DNA of 64,000 nt from Kluyvera sp040932435 (GTDB lineage Bacteria > Pseudomonadota > Gammaproteobacteria > Enterobacterales > Enterobacteriaceae), in the NCBI RefSeq assembly GCF_040932435.1, contig NZ_JBFQGA010000006.1, positions 372,001 to 436,000 of the forward strand, read 5' to 3'. The notes under the pieces are model-generated. The model was not told where the DNA came from. It saw only the letters and a list, made by a program, of their open reading frames with translations, and ran no database searches. Positions within the stretch are counted from its first letter, which is position 1. Each line of letters starts with the position of its first letter. Positions 35,377 to 44,182 of this stretch are shown here, piece after piece. The position numbers and the translations under genes are program-made.

Positions 35377-35928
35377 ATGACTCCCGCAGAAATCATTACC
35401 GTTAGCGAGACGCTGTCTCTGCAGGCCGTTAACGAAACACATATCGCCGCGCTGCATCAGTTAGTGCTAGAAAACAAAGACTGGCTACAGCACACGCTCA
35501 ACTGGCCGCAGTTCGTCAACAGCGAGCAGGATACTCGGCAAAACGTGCAGGGCAATATGATGTTGCACCAGCGTGGCATCGCCAAAATGTTCCTCATTTT
35601 TAGTGATGAGCGTATGGTCGGCGTGCTCTCCTTTAACCAAATAGAACCGTCTAATAAGACGGGCTACATTGGCTATTGGCTAGATGAACATGCGCAGGGG
35701 AAAGGGATATTAACGGCGGCGCTACAGGCGTTTATCGATTATTACGCGGTACGCGGGGAGATCCGCCGCTTCGTGATTAAATGCCGGGTGGATAACCTGC
35801 GTAGCAATCAGGTCGCACTGCGTAATGGTTTCTCGTTGGAAGGGTGTTTACGCCAGGCTGAGTTCCTAAACGGAACGTTCCATGACCAGAACATCTACGC
35901 GCGCATTATCGACAAACCGGCGTTATAG
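35377..35928 (+). CDS. rimL: Ribosomal protein bL12 serine N-acetyltransferase RimL
   Basis: A 183-residue GNAT-fold protein matching E. coli RimL (LHQLVLENKDWLQHTLNWPQFVNSEQDTRQNVQGN). It acetylates the N-terminal Ser of bL12, turning it into L7, with acetyl-CoA bound at the EHAQGKGILTAAL loop. Its 3' end overlaps the convergent ydcK by 6 bases. Confidence 0.95.
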   Translation: MTPAEIITVSETLSLQAVNETHIAALHQLVLENKDWLQHTLNWPQFVNSEQDTRQNVQGNMMLHQRGIAKMFLIFSDERMVGVLSFNQIEPSNKTGYIGYWLDEHAQGKGILTAALQAFIDYYAVRGEIRRFVIKCRVDNLRSNQVALRNGFSLEGCLRQAEFLNGTFHDQNIYARIIDKPAL

Positions 35929-36903
35929 CGCACCAAATAGCGGAGTGCGGATAATATGCTGCTCTCCGCTAAGCGATTTCCGCCCCCGCAGATGGATAGC
36001 CTCCCCGGGAAAAGCCTCGACCACCACGTTATCGGTTAAATCAATGTGATACTCGAGAATCACATCGCCAATAATCTGTACGTCCCCCTGCACCAACACA
36101 TGATCGTCCAGCAGAATAGGGCCGCCGCGCAGTTTTGCATTGCCACCGACCAGCACGTGATGCTTAAGCAGGCAGTTTCCCTCAACCACCGCGCTTTCTG
36201 CCACCTGCGCGCTGTAGCGTAGCGTCGGGATCTCATCTTCGCCGAAACCAGCGATGATGTGGGCGTTGCCGTACACCTTCGCACAGTCGGAGACCCAGAT
36301 ATTGTTCTCTTCGTTGCCTTCCAGGCGAGCGTGGTCGTAAATTTCCGCCCGGTGTTCGACAAAGGCGTATTTAAGCCAAGCGTTGCCGTAAATCTGCGCC
36401 TGATGCACCACCCGGCAGTTGATGAGACGGGCGCTATCGTAAATTTGCAGCTCGCGATCACGTTCGGCGGTGAACCCTTTCGCGCCAATAATTTGGCTAT
36501 GTTCGCCGATTCGCGCATGACCAAAGAGATGACAAACGCCATGCACCTGTGAGGCCTGTAGCGCGACCTGACCGCTCAGGCGAGCGTGATGGCTGACGCG
36601 GCTCGCATCGACCCAGGCGTTACCGCTTATTTGGGCGTGATGGCTGATTTCACAAGGCTGGGTCACGCGGGCATTGCCCTCCACCCGTGCGCCGGCATAG
36701 ACCAGACTGTTCTCGTCGTAAATCCAGCAGTCACCATCGTGGCTGAGCGCTTGTTCATCTTCCAACCAACCACCGCGCATGCCAGCGGTGACGTCAGCAA
36801 AATCGCGCAGCGCGATAATCTGGCGCACCACGCGTTTTTCTTTAGCGCCAGGCTCGCCAATCTGAACGGTACGGGTATCTTCGCTTAGACGGTATTTGTT
36901 CAT
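35923..36903 (-). CDS. ydcK: Left-handed beta-helix (hexapeptide) protein YdcK
   Basis: The 326 residues align with E. coli YdcK (GDCWIYDENSLVYAGARVEGNARVTQPC). Many short repeats of the form [VI]xGNAxV mark a left-handed parallel beta-helix, as in acyltransferases. No catalytic His of the acetyltransferases can be assigned and function is unknown. Position next to rimL is as in E. coli. Confidence 0.92.
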   Translation of the reverse strand: MNKYRLSEDTRTVQIGEPGAKEKRVVRQIIALRDFADVTAGMRGGWLEDEQALSHDGDCWIYDENSLVYAGARVEGNARVTQPCEISHHAQISGNAWVDASRVSHHARLSGQVALQASQVHGVCHLFGHARIGEHSQIIGAKGFTAERDRELQIYDSARLINCRVVHQAQIYGNAWLKYAFVEHRAEIYDHARLEGNEENNIWVSDCAKVYGNAHIIAGFGEDEIPTLRYSAQVAESAVVEGNCLLKHHVLVGGNAKLRGGPILLDDHVLVQGDVQIIGDVILEYHIDLTDNVVVEAFPGEAIHLRGRKSLSGEQHIIRTPLFGAL

Positions 36904-37014
36904 GATAGCCCCGGAAATATGCCTCGTTTTAACTGTAGCAAAACCTGACCATATCAGCCGTTTCTGCGGTATAACTGGGGGCTCTTAACATGATAAAAAT
37001 CGGGAGTTAACAGG

Positions 37015-37641
37015 GTGATTTCAAGTCTCATTGCTATTGCAGCCGTATTAATCATGGGCGTCATGAGCCCAGGGCCAAGCTTTATTTATGTGGCGCGAAC
37101 CGCCGTGGTGCACTCGCGTCTGCACGGTCTAATGACGGCGCTAGGAACCGGCATCGGAGCCAGCGTGTTTGCCATCATGGCGATGTTAGGGCTGCAAAGG
37201 GTGCTGAATGCGGTGCCTGAATTGTTTATTGGCCTGAAAATCGCCGGTGGCGCTTATCTTATCTGGATGGGCATTAAGATTTTTCGTGGCGCTCGTCAAC
37301 CGATGGCAATTGCGCTCGGCGGCGAGGCGACAACCATGTCGCTATGGAATGCGTTTCGCAATGGGCTTCTTACCCAGTTGAGTAACCCGAAAACGGCGAT
37401 TGTGTTTGCTTCCATCTTTACCGCGCTGCTGCCAACCCATATCCCCACGGCGTTCTACTATATTGTACCGGTGATGAGTTTTGTGATTGATGCAGGATGG
37501 TATTCGCTGGTGGCGTTTTTACTGTCGGCGGAAAAGCCGCGCCGTGTCTATCTGCGAGTGAAAGGGGCGGTGGATAGGACTTCTGCCACTATCTTGGGGA
37601 TTCTTGGTTGCAAGCTGATTGTTACCTCTTTTTCTCGCTAG
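37015..37641 (+). CDS. LysE/RhtB-family exporter
   Basis: A 208-residue membrane protein with about six helices; the family signature MGVMSPGPSFIYVART is near the start and LLTQLSNPKTAIVFASIFTALLP in the middle. It probably exports an amino acid or related metabolite; substrate unknown. A GTG start at 37015 follows GGGAGTTAACAG. It is inserted between ydcK and tehA, which are adjacent in E. coli. It is only about 34 percent similar by eye to the LeuE-like exporter at 20 kb, so it is not a recent copy. Confidence 0.85.
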   Translation: MISSLIAIAAVLIMGVMSPGPSFIYVARTAVVHSRLHGLMTALGTGIGASVFAIMAMLGLQRVLNAVPELFIGLKIAGGAYLIWMGIKIFRGARQPMAIALGGEATTMSLWNAFRNGLLTQLSNPKTAIVFASIFTALLPTHIPTAFYYIVPVMSFVIDAGWYSLVAFLLSAEKPRRVYLRVKGAVDRTSATILGILGCKLIVTSFSR

Positions 37642-37700
37642 CGCAGCAGTAAAGAATCATTTAAAATGCAACTTAAATAATATTTGAAATTATAAACTAA

Positions 37701-38702
37701 ATGCATAAAAAAGAAGATGAAGCCCGAGTGCTCAATCTCCCTGCGGGTTATTTTGGCATGGTGTTGGGGACTATCGGTATGGGCTTTGCTTGGCGCTATG
37801 CCAGCACGATTCTGCCGGTCAGCCATGCGATTGGCGATGGGCTAGTGATTTTGGCTATCGTCATGTGGTCACTGCTCACGCTATCGTTCGTGACCCGAGC
37901 GGTACGTTTTCCCTATAGCCTCTGGCAGGAGATGAACCATCCGATTGCCAGCAGCTTTGTGAGTTTGTTTCCTGCCACGACGATGCTGGTCGCCATCGGC
38001 GTCACGCCGTGGTCGCGCCCGCTGGCGTTATCCCTGTTTAGCGTGGGCGTCGTGCTTCAGCTGTGCTACGCCGCGTGGCAAACCGCCGGTCTGTGGCGCG
38101 GGGAACATCCTGCCGAGGCGACGACGCCGGGGCTCTATCTGCCAACCGTGGCGAACAACTTTATCAGCGCGATGGCCTGCGGTGCGCTCGGCTTTAACGA
38201 CGCCGGACTGGTGTTTTTAGGTGCGGGCATCATCTCTTGGATAACGCTGGAGCCGGCTATTGTGCAGCGTCTGCGTAGCGGCGGCACGCTGTCGGTACCG
38301 CTGCGCACGTCGCTGGGTATTCAACTCGCACCCGCGCTGGTGGCCTGTAATGCCTGGCTTAGCGTCAATGGTGGCCACGCAGATGTCTTCGCCAAAATGC
38401 TGTTCGGCTACGGGTTGCTGCAACTGCTGTTTATGCTGCGCCTGATGCCTTGGTATCTCCGCCAGGCATTTAATGCGTCGTTCTGGAGCTTCTCGTTCGG
38501 CATATCCGCGCTGGCGTCCACCGGCCTGCATCTAGGCCACGCCAGCGGTGCGGGCTTTTTCCATAATCTGGCGCTGCCGCTGTTTATTTTTACCAATATC
38601 GTAATTGGCCTGCTGCTGTTAAGAACGCTGCTGTTGCTGGTTCAAGGCAAACTCTTGACCCGTGTTGCACGGTCGACACTGATGAAACCGAAGGATGAAT
38701 AA
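37701..38702 (+). CDS. tehA: Tellurite-resistance/dicarboxylate transporter family protein TehA
   Basis: A 333-residue, ten-helix protein of the SLAC1-like anion-channel family, colinear with E. coli TehA (NLPAGYFGMVLGTIGMGFAWRYAS). The family forms trimers with a central Phe gate. Overexpressed with tehB it gives tellurite resistance in E. coli; the natural role may be anion export. Its stop overlaps the tehB start by one base. Confidence 0.95.
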   Translation: MHKKEDEARVLNLPAGYFGMVLGTIGMGFAWRYASTILPVSHAIGDGLVILAIVMWSLLTLSFVTRAVRFPYSLWQEMNHPIASSFVSLFPATTMLVAIGVTPWSRPLALSLFSVGVVLQLCYAAWQTAGLWRGEHPAEATTPGLYLPTVANNFISAMACGALGFNDAGLVFLGAGIISWITLEPAIVQRLRSGGTLSVPLRTSLGIQLAPALVACNAWLSVNGGHADVFAKMLFGYGLLQLLFMLRLMPWYLRQAFNASFWSFSFGISALASTGLHLGHASGAGFFHNLALPLFIFTNIVIGLLLLRTLLLLVQGKLLTRVARSTLMKPKDE

Positions 38703-39298
38703 TGACCACTTGTGATGAAAACTACTTCACCGACAAATATGGTATGACCCGTACCCATTCCGATGTGGTGCATGCGGCGACCATCGTTAAGCCGGGAAAA
38801 ACGCTCGATCTGGGTTGCGGCAACGGCCGTAACAGCCTGTATCTCGCGGCCAATGGCTATGATGTGACGGCGTGGGATAAAAACCCGATGAGCATTCAGA
38901 ATTTGCTGTCGATTCGTGAAGCTGAAGGGCTGGAGAACCTGCAGGCATCCATTAAGGATCTCAATACGTTAACCTTTGATGGCGAGTTCGATTTTATCCT
39001 CTCCACCGTGGTGATGATGTTTCTGGAAGCGAAAACCATTCCCGGTCTTATCGCCAATATGCAGCGCTGCACGAGACCAGGCGGCTATAACCTGATCGTG
39101 GCGGCAATGGATACCGATGATTTCCCATGCACCGTGGGATTCCCGTTTGCGTTTAAAACCGGTGAGCTGAAAAACTATTATGCCGGCTGGGATCTACTGA
39201 AATACAACGAAGATGTGGGTGAACTGCACCGCACCGATGAAAACGGTAACCGTATCAAATTACGCTTTGCGACGATGCTGGCACGTAAGCAATTATAA
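38702..39298 (+). CDS. tehB: SAM-dependent tellurite methyltransferase TehB
   Basis: The 198-residue class I methyltransferase carries SAM motif I LDLGCGNGRNSLYLA and acidic motif II in AWDKNP; it is nearly identical in layout to E. coli TehB. It methylates tellurite, selenite or selenate. One-base overlap (TAATG) with tehA shows translational coupling. Confidence 0.95.
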   Translation: MTTCDENYFTDKYGMTRTHSDVVHAATIVKPGKTLDLGCGNGRNSLYLAANGYDVTAWDKNPMSIQNLLSIREAEGLENLQASIKDLNTLTFDGEFDFILSTVVMMFLEAKTIPGLIANMQRCTRPGGYNLIVAAMDTDDFPCTVGFPFAFKTGELKNYYAGWDLLKYNEDVGELHRTDENGNRIKLRFATMLARKQL

Positions 39299-39310
39299 TT
39301 GGCATTTATA

Positions 39311-39333
39311 TAACGGGCGGAAGCCCGTTATTT
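39311..39333 (+). terminator. Terminator of tehAB
   Basis: TAACGGGC and GCCCGTTA form an 8-bp stem with a GGAA tetraloop, 12 bases after the tehB stop; the following T-run is short. Confidence 0.7.
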
Positions 39334-39444
39334 GCTGAATCATTTTTATTAATATTGAGATCGACAGCTATTTTTGCCACAACAAAAACCTGATTCCTTT
39401 GCTATAACTAACTGGCATCTATGCATTTATCAGGGATTATTCTC

Positions 39445-40113
39445 ATGCGTACTCAAACGTTTTTCAAAGCGGCAGCCCTTGTGGGCATGCTGGCATTAGC
39501 CGGTTGTGCATCAAAGACCACGACAAAAGAACAATACTCCGGTTTTTTAAAAGATTATTCAGGCCTCAAAGAAATAACCACGCCGTCAGGAAAAACTGAG
39601 CTGCGTTGGATCTCTCCAGATTACAACCCGAATAACTACACCAACGTTGTCTATAACCCGGTGACCTATTATCCGGTGCCGAAACCGACGACGCAGGTTG
39701 GGCAAAAGGCGCTGTCAGATATCCTAACTTACACCAACACCCAGCTTAAGAAAGCCATCAGTGAACGCAAGCCGCTGGTCACGACCGCCGGTCCGCACAG
39801 CCTGATTTTCCGTGGCGCTATTACTGCGGTTGACTCCAGCAAAGAAGGATTGCAGTTCTACGAAGTGATCCCGATTGCGATGGTTGTCGCCGGAACCGAG
39901 GCCGCGACGGGACACCGCACGATGAATACCGACCTTTATTTTGAAGGTGAAGTGATTGATGCGGCGACCAATAAGCCGGTGATTAAAGTCGTACGTAAGG
40001 GCGAAGGCAAAGATTTGTCTAACTCTGATTCGCAGTTGACGCTCGATACGCTGAAGCAGGTGATTGATGATATGGCGATTGACGCAGTTAAATTTGAACT
40101 GAACCAGCATTAA
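39445..40113 (+). CDS. ydcL: DUF3313 lipoprotein YdcL
   Basis: The 222 residues from the ATG at 39445 correspond to E. coli YdcL. The lipobox is LALAGC (Cys near residue 20), followed by ASKTTTKEQYSGFL. Asp is not at position +2, so sorting to the outer membrane is expected. The DUF3313 domain has no known biochemical role. The longer frame from 39421 would spoil the signal peptide. Confidence 0.93.
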   Translation: MRTQTFFKAAALVGMLALAGCASKTTTKEQYSGFLKDYSGLKEITTPSGKTELRWISPDYNPNNYTNVVYNPVTYYPVPKPTTQVGQKALSDILTYTNTQLKKAISERKPLVTTAGPHSLIFRGAITAVDSSKEGLQFYEVIPIAMVVAGTEAATGHRTMNTDLYFEGEVIDAATNKPVIKVVRKGEGKDLSNSDSQLTLDTLKQVIDDMAIDAVKFELNQH

Positions 40114-40138
40114 TTTGAATTAATCCCCGTCTAAAGAG

Positions 40139-40174
40139 AGGGGGCGGCAAATATCTGCCGCCCCTTTCTGTTTT
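40139..40174. terminator. Bidirectional terminator between ydcL and the EamA gene
   Basis: GGGGCGGCA and TGCCGCCCC pair (40141-40164) and are followed by TTTCTGTTTTT; the preceding AAAGAGAG gives a weaker U-run on the other strand. The two genes converge here. Confidence 0.82.
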
Positions 40175-41073
40175 TAAGCTCGACTGGCAAACGGAACTCG
40201 CCAGAGCTGAGGTTTAGCGAACATCACCAAATTGCCCAGCAGAATCAAGACCAGCCCGATAATGGCATTGGCATGCCATTGGTAGCCTTCATAAATCGTC
40301 GAAAGCGTCAGCGCGACCAGCGGAAACAGTAGCGTACTGTAAGCCGCATTGCTGGCGCCAATTCGCCCGACTAGCGTGAAATAAACGCCAAACGCAATAA
40401 CTGAACCGAAAATGGCCAGATACAACAGCGCTCCCACGTAGCTAACCGTCCACTGTATGCTGAAGTTGTCGCCGCGCAGCAGAGCGATAACGCCGATAAT
40501 GGCGGTGCCGTACAGCATGGCCCAGGTGTTGGTGGTCAGCGTTTCCAGTCCGCGACGCTGGTGACGCATACTGAGCATATTGCCTAATGAAAAACCGTAG
40601 GTGCCCAGCGCGCTGAGCAGGATCCCAGCCAATAAGGTGCTGCTCATACCAACGGAGCGTAGGTCTTGCCAGAACAGAATGATAATTCCCGCCAACCCCA
40701 GCAGGGCGGCAAAGTAGAAGCGCTTAGGCGGCGTCTGACGATAAAACAGGAAGCTGTTGATGGCGTTAAATAACACCGCCATTGAGAAGATAACGGACTC
40801 CAGCCCGGTGTTAATCCACTTCGCTGCGGTGTAAAAACACAAGAAGTTAAAGCCGAAAACGCAGCAGCCCTGCAACATGCAAAACAGATGATCGCGCAGC
40901 GTCAGCGGGCGCAAACGGCGTAGGCACAACAAAATGGTCAGCATGGTGACGCTGGCAATAGCGAAACGCCAGAAAATGGACACTGCTTCTGGCACCGGAC
41001 CTTGTTGTAAGAAAATGGCAATCCAAGTGGTTCCCCAGATAACTACCACCAAAGCATAAAGCAACGCGTTCAT
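40174..41073 (-). CDS. EamA-family (DMT) exporter
   Basis: A 299-residue protein with ten predicted helices in two EamA repeats; the first begins VVIWGTTWIAIFLQQGPVPE. The family exports amino acids, nucleosides or other metabolites. The start at 41073 opens directly with the first membrane helix; the frame to 41148 would add a basic tail without family support. It is divergent from an AraC-type regulator, its likely controller. Confidence 0.82.
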   Translation of the reverse strand: MNALLYALVVVIWGTTWIAIFLQQGPVPEAVSIFWRFAIASVTMLTILLCLRRLRPLTLRDHLFCMLQGCCVFGFNFLCFYTAAKWINTGLESVIFSMAVLFNAINSFLFYRQTPPKRFYFAALLGLAGIIILFWQDLRSVGMSSTLLAGILLSALGTYGFSLGNMLSMRHQRRGLETLTTNTWAMLYGTAIIGVIALLRGDNFSIQWTVSYVGALLYLAIFGSVIAFGVYFTLVGRIGASNAAYSTLLFPLVALTLSTIYEGYQWHANAIIGLVLILLGNLVMFAKPQLWRVPFASRA

Positions 41074-41251
41074 AATACCCCACGGCAAAAACGATAATGC
41101 ATTGAGTCTGGCGCGATGGCGATGCGGGCGCTTGCACAAGGTTGCCAACGACTTGCATATTCTTGCGGTTTTTTATCAGCGCTAACGCGCACAGTGCTGG
41201 AATCCCGGCGGCTCACGCTCTAGACTGGCGCAATAGATATTTGTGGCAGAT

Positions 41252-42133
41252 ATGTTAATGACCCACTCCTACGCGACCTTTGAACGATTAAAAAGTCAGA
41301 ATGCTGTTCTGAGGGAGACCGTTGCGCTGAATTCTGGGATCCAACTGGCTGCCTGGTACAATAAATGCGACAACCTGACGGTACAAAGCGATCACCACAC
41401 GTTGAGCCTGTATGTGGCAGATGGTTATGAAAGCTATCAAAAAACGCCGCACGGCTGGAAAAATGGCGGAGGACCGGATCGTTTTTGCCTGATGCCGCAA
41501 GACAGCGAATCCACGTGGGATATTCGCGGCGATCTGTCGTTTGTGCATCTTTATTGCACCGAGGAGCACCTGCGTAAGGTTGGTGAGCAGGTGTGGGACC
41601 GCAGCCCGGCGTCGCTCAGCTTGGATGAACAGATATTTGGTAGTGATGAGAAAATAACGTTGCTCTATCGCCAGTTCCTGTTGAGCTATGACTGGCAGCA
41701 GGCGGCTAATCAACTGACGTTAAGCAGCGCCAGCACGCTGCTTTTGACCCATCTGTTGCAGAACTATGCCAACGTCAATTGGCGGCTACCGACCGTGACC
41801 GGCGGCCTGTCACCCGGCGTACTGCGCAACACGCTGGAGTTTATCGATGCTCAGCTCGCTCAGCCGTTGACACTGGCGGATTTGGCAGCCCAGGCGAGTC
41901 TCAGCGAATATCACTTTGCCCGTATGTTTCGGCAGTCGGTCGGGCTTGCGCCGCATCAGTATGTGATGCAGCGACGGATGGACCGAGCGCAGCAGCAGGT
42001 GCGTGATACCACGCTGCCGCTGACCGAGATTGCGCTCAACTGCGGATTTAGCTCCGCCAGCCACTTTAGCAACCGTTTTAAAGCGGCTATCGGTACCACG
42101 CCTTCCCAGCTACGCCTTGCGCTTTCTCGATAA
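41252..42133 (+). CDS. AraC-family transcriptional regulator
   Basis: About 293 residues, with an N-terminal cupin-like sensor part and a C-terminal AraC double HTH (LAQPLTLADLAAQASLSEYHFARMFRQSVG ... LNCGFSSASHFSNRFKAAIGTTPSQLR, split here for brevity). Start choice is uncertain: GTG 41243, ATG 41252 and ATG 41258 are possible and none has a strong ribosome site. Its 3' end overlaps convergent ydcO by 24 bases. It is divergent from the EamA exporter and probably regulates it. Confidence 0.82.
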   Translation: MLMTHSYATFERLKSQNAVLRETVALNSGIQLAAWYNKCDNLTVQSDHHTLSLYVADGYESYQKTPHGWKNGGGPDRFCLMPQDSESTWDIRGDLSFVHLYCTEEHLRKVGEQVWDRSPASLSLDEQIFGSDEKITLLYRQFLLSYDWQQAANQLTLSSASTLLLTHLLQNYANVNWRLPTVTGGLSPGVLRNTLEFIDAQLAQPLTLADLAAQASLSEYHFARMFRQSVGLAPHQYVMQRRMDRAQQQVRDTTLPLTEIALNCGFSSASHFSNRFKAAIGTTPSQLRLALSR

Positions 42134-43276
42134 CAGCGCAAAGCTTATTCCGCCAATCACTAATCCCCAGAATGCGGAACCTATACCGCCAAGCGTGATG
42201 CCGCTGGCGGTGACCAAAAATGTCACCAGCGCCGCGTCGCGTTCATCTGCGACGTTGAGCGACCCAAACAGACTGCCGCCAAGTGTACCCAGCAGTGCCA
42301 ACCCAGCGAGCATCTGGATCCACACGGTAGGCAGCGCCGCCATCAGCGCGGTAATGGAACCGCCAAAAATCCCCGCGATGAGATAGAAAACACCAGCTGC
42401 TGCCGCGGCCTGCCAGCGTTTTTGTGGGTCGGGATGGGCATCCGGGCTTTGGCAGATGGCGGCGGTGATGGCGGCGATGCAGACGGAGTAGACGCCAAAA
42501 GGTGCCAGCAATAGGCCAAACGCGCCGCTGATGACGATTAATGGCGACACCGGCACGTGATAGCCAGAGGCCTGGAGAGTGGCAAGACCCGGCGCATTTT
42601 GTGAAGCCATGGTCACCAAGAAGAACGGAATACCGATACTGAGCAACTGGGTGACGGAGAAGTGGGGGGAGATAAACTGTGGCAGAACCACGGCCATGCT
42701 TAATGAATCAGTGACAACGTCACCTTTTAGCATCGCCACAACGGTCCCGACCGCAAGCGCGGCCACCACCGCATAGCGTGGGGCAATTGCTTTAAACAGC
42801 AACCATGCCACCAACATGCTGCCACAAAGCAGTAAATGCCCTTGTAGCGTGGCAAACGCCTCAAGACCAAACCGCAGCAGAATGCCGGCCAACATGGCGG
42901 CGGCAAGCGAATGAGGGATAAGCTTCATCAGCTTGGCGAACCAGCCGGTAAGTCCGCACAGAACAATCAGCGCATTGGCAAAGATAAAAATGCCTACCGC
43001 ATCATTGAGCGTGGCGCCCTGTAAACTGCCCACTAGCAGGGCGGCACCCGGAGTCGACCAGGCGGTTAAAATAGGGACTTTGCGCCACAGGGTGAGCACC
43101 AGCGTGCTCACGCCCATCGCGAGCCCCAGCGCCGTCATCCAGCCTGAGATTTGCAGTGCGTTGGCTCCAGCCGCAGCCGCAGCCTGCCAGATGATGGCGG
43201 CGGAGCTGGCATAGCCCACCAGTACGGCGACAAAACCCGCCAGCAGAGTTGGAAAAGGAACGAAAGCAGGAAGCAT
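42110..43276 (-). CDS. ydcO: BenE-family benzoate/H+ symporter-like protein YdcO
   Basis: The 388-residue, roughly 12-helix protein is colinear with E. coli YdcO (LLAGFVAVLVGYASSAAIIWQAA). The BenE family takes up benzoate with protons in soil bacteria; the substrate in enterics is unproven. The start at 43276 follows an AAGAGAA site; the frame to 43318 would begin inside a palindromic operator. It is divergent from sutR, as in E. coli. Confidence 0.92.
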   Translation of the reverse strand: MLPAFVPFPTLLAGFVAVLVGYASSAAIIWQAAAAAGANALQISGWMTALGLAMGVSTLVLTLWRKVPILTAWSTPGAALLVGSLQGATLNDAVGIFIFANALIVLCGLTGWFAKLMKLIPHSLAAAMLAGILLRFGLEAFATLQGHLLLCGSMLVAWLLFKAIAPRYAVVAALAVGTVVAMLKGDVVTDSLSMAVVLPQFISPHFSVTQLLSIGIPFFLVTMASQNAPGLATLQASGYHVPVSPLIVISGAFGLLLAPFGVYSVCIAAITAAICQSPDAHPDPQKRWQAAAAAGVFYLIAGIFGGSITALMAALPTVWIQMLAGLALLGTLGGSLFGSLNVADERDAALVTFLVTASGITLGGIGSAFWGLVIGGISFALLSRKRKA

Positions 43277-43286
43277 GATGATTCTC

Positions 43287-43307
43287 TTGTGCGTTATAGC
43301 ATCCAAT
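43287..43307. promoter_or_regulatory. SutR half-conserved operator copy 1
   Basis: TTGTGCGTTATAGCATCCAAT repeats the left arm and centre of the palindrome 31 bases downstream; its right arm is degenerate. It lies 11 bases upstream of the ydcO start. Confidence 0.6.
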
Positions 43308-43316
43308 GAGTCTAGC

Positions 43317-43338
43317 ATTGTGCGTTATAGCGCACAAT
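43317..43338. promoter_or_regulatory. SutR operator copy 2, perfect 8-bp arms
   Basis: ATTGTGCG-TTATAG-CGCACAAT is a perfect inverted repeat centred between divergent ydcO and sutR. The copies are about three helical turns apart on the same face. XRE-cupin regulators commonly bind such sites next to their own gene; SutR binding is inferred. Confidence 0.7.
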
Positions 43339-43409
43339 GGTGGCAATTGCATTGCTAAGTGGCTTGCTGCGTGGGGTATACTGACATCATGCAATCAGAC
43401 GGAGGTGGA

Positions 43410-43985
43410 ATGAATATTGCGCAACATCTTGCTGCAACGCTGAAAACTCTGCGTCAGCAGCGCGGTTGGAGCCTGTCTAAGCTGGCGGAACAAACCGGCG
43501 TATCGAAGGCGATGCTGGGGCAAATTGAACGTAACGAATCCAGCCCTACGGTGGCCACATTATGGAAAATCGCCACCGGTCTGAACGTCCCATTTTCGGT
43601 GTTTATTACGCCGCCGGAATCAAACGGTGAACAAGCCTTTGATCCGCAGCAGCAAGCGATGGTGGTCACCCCGGTCTTCCCTTGGGACCCTGAACTGTGC
43701 TTTGACCATTTCTCCATTACCCTCGCTCCGGGTGCGCTAAGCGAATCGACGCCGCATGAAAAAGGGGTGATTGAGCACGTAGTAGTGATAAGCGGCACGC
43801 TGGATATGTTTGTGGAAGGACAATGGCAACCGCTATACGCCGGGGCAGGCTTACGCTTTGCAGGCGATCTGGCTCACGCTTACCGTAACAGCGGCGAGCA
43901 GACGGCGCACTTTCACTCTATTATCCATTACCCCAAAGAAAAAGCCGCAGGCAAGCCTGCGGCAAATCACGACAATGAACCATAA
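43410..43985 (+). CDS. sutR: XRE-cupin transcriptional regulator SutR (YdcN)
   Basis: The 191-residue protein has an N-terminal XRE HTH (about 8-62, LRQQRGWSLSKLAEQTGVSKAMLGQIERNESSP, shortened) and a C-terminal cupin, matching E. coli SutR, which controls sulfur-utilisation genes. The last codons include GCCGCAGGCAAGCCTGCGGC, a perfect hairpin inside the coding end that may also act as terminator. Start 43410 agrees with E. coli; an ATG at 43389 would add seven residues. Confidence 0.93.
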   Translation: MNIAQHLAATLKTLRQQRGWSLSKLAEQTGVSKAMLGQIERNESSPTVATLWKIATGLNVPFSVFITPPESNGEQAFDPQQQAMVVTPVFPWDPELCFDHFSITLAPGALSESTPHEKGVIEHVVVISGTLDMFVEGQWQPLYAGAGLRFAGDLAHAYRNSGEQTAHFHSIIHYPKEKAAGKPAANHDNEP

Positions 43986-44182
43986 CGTGGCCGTTACGAG
44001 GAAGTCCGGAATACGGCACCGACTCTATCGCAGTGCCGCCGTTGGTGGAAATGCCGAATTCGGTAATAGGTTGTTGAAAATAAGCTATTCGTGATGAGTT
44101 CTAGGGGAAATTATTCCGTCTATCGTGGCTTCTGGTTACAATAGACTGACATTTAGTGTGCCTATTGGATGATCCCGATTGT

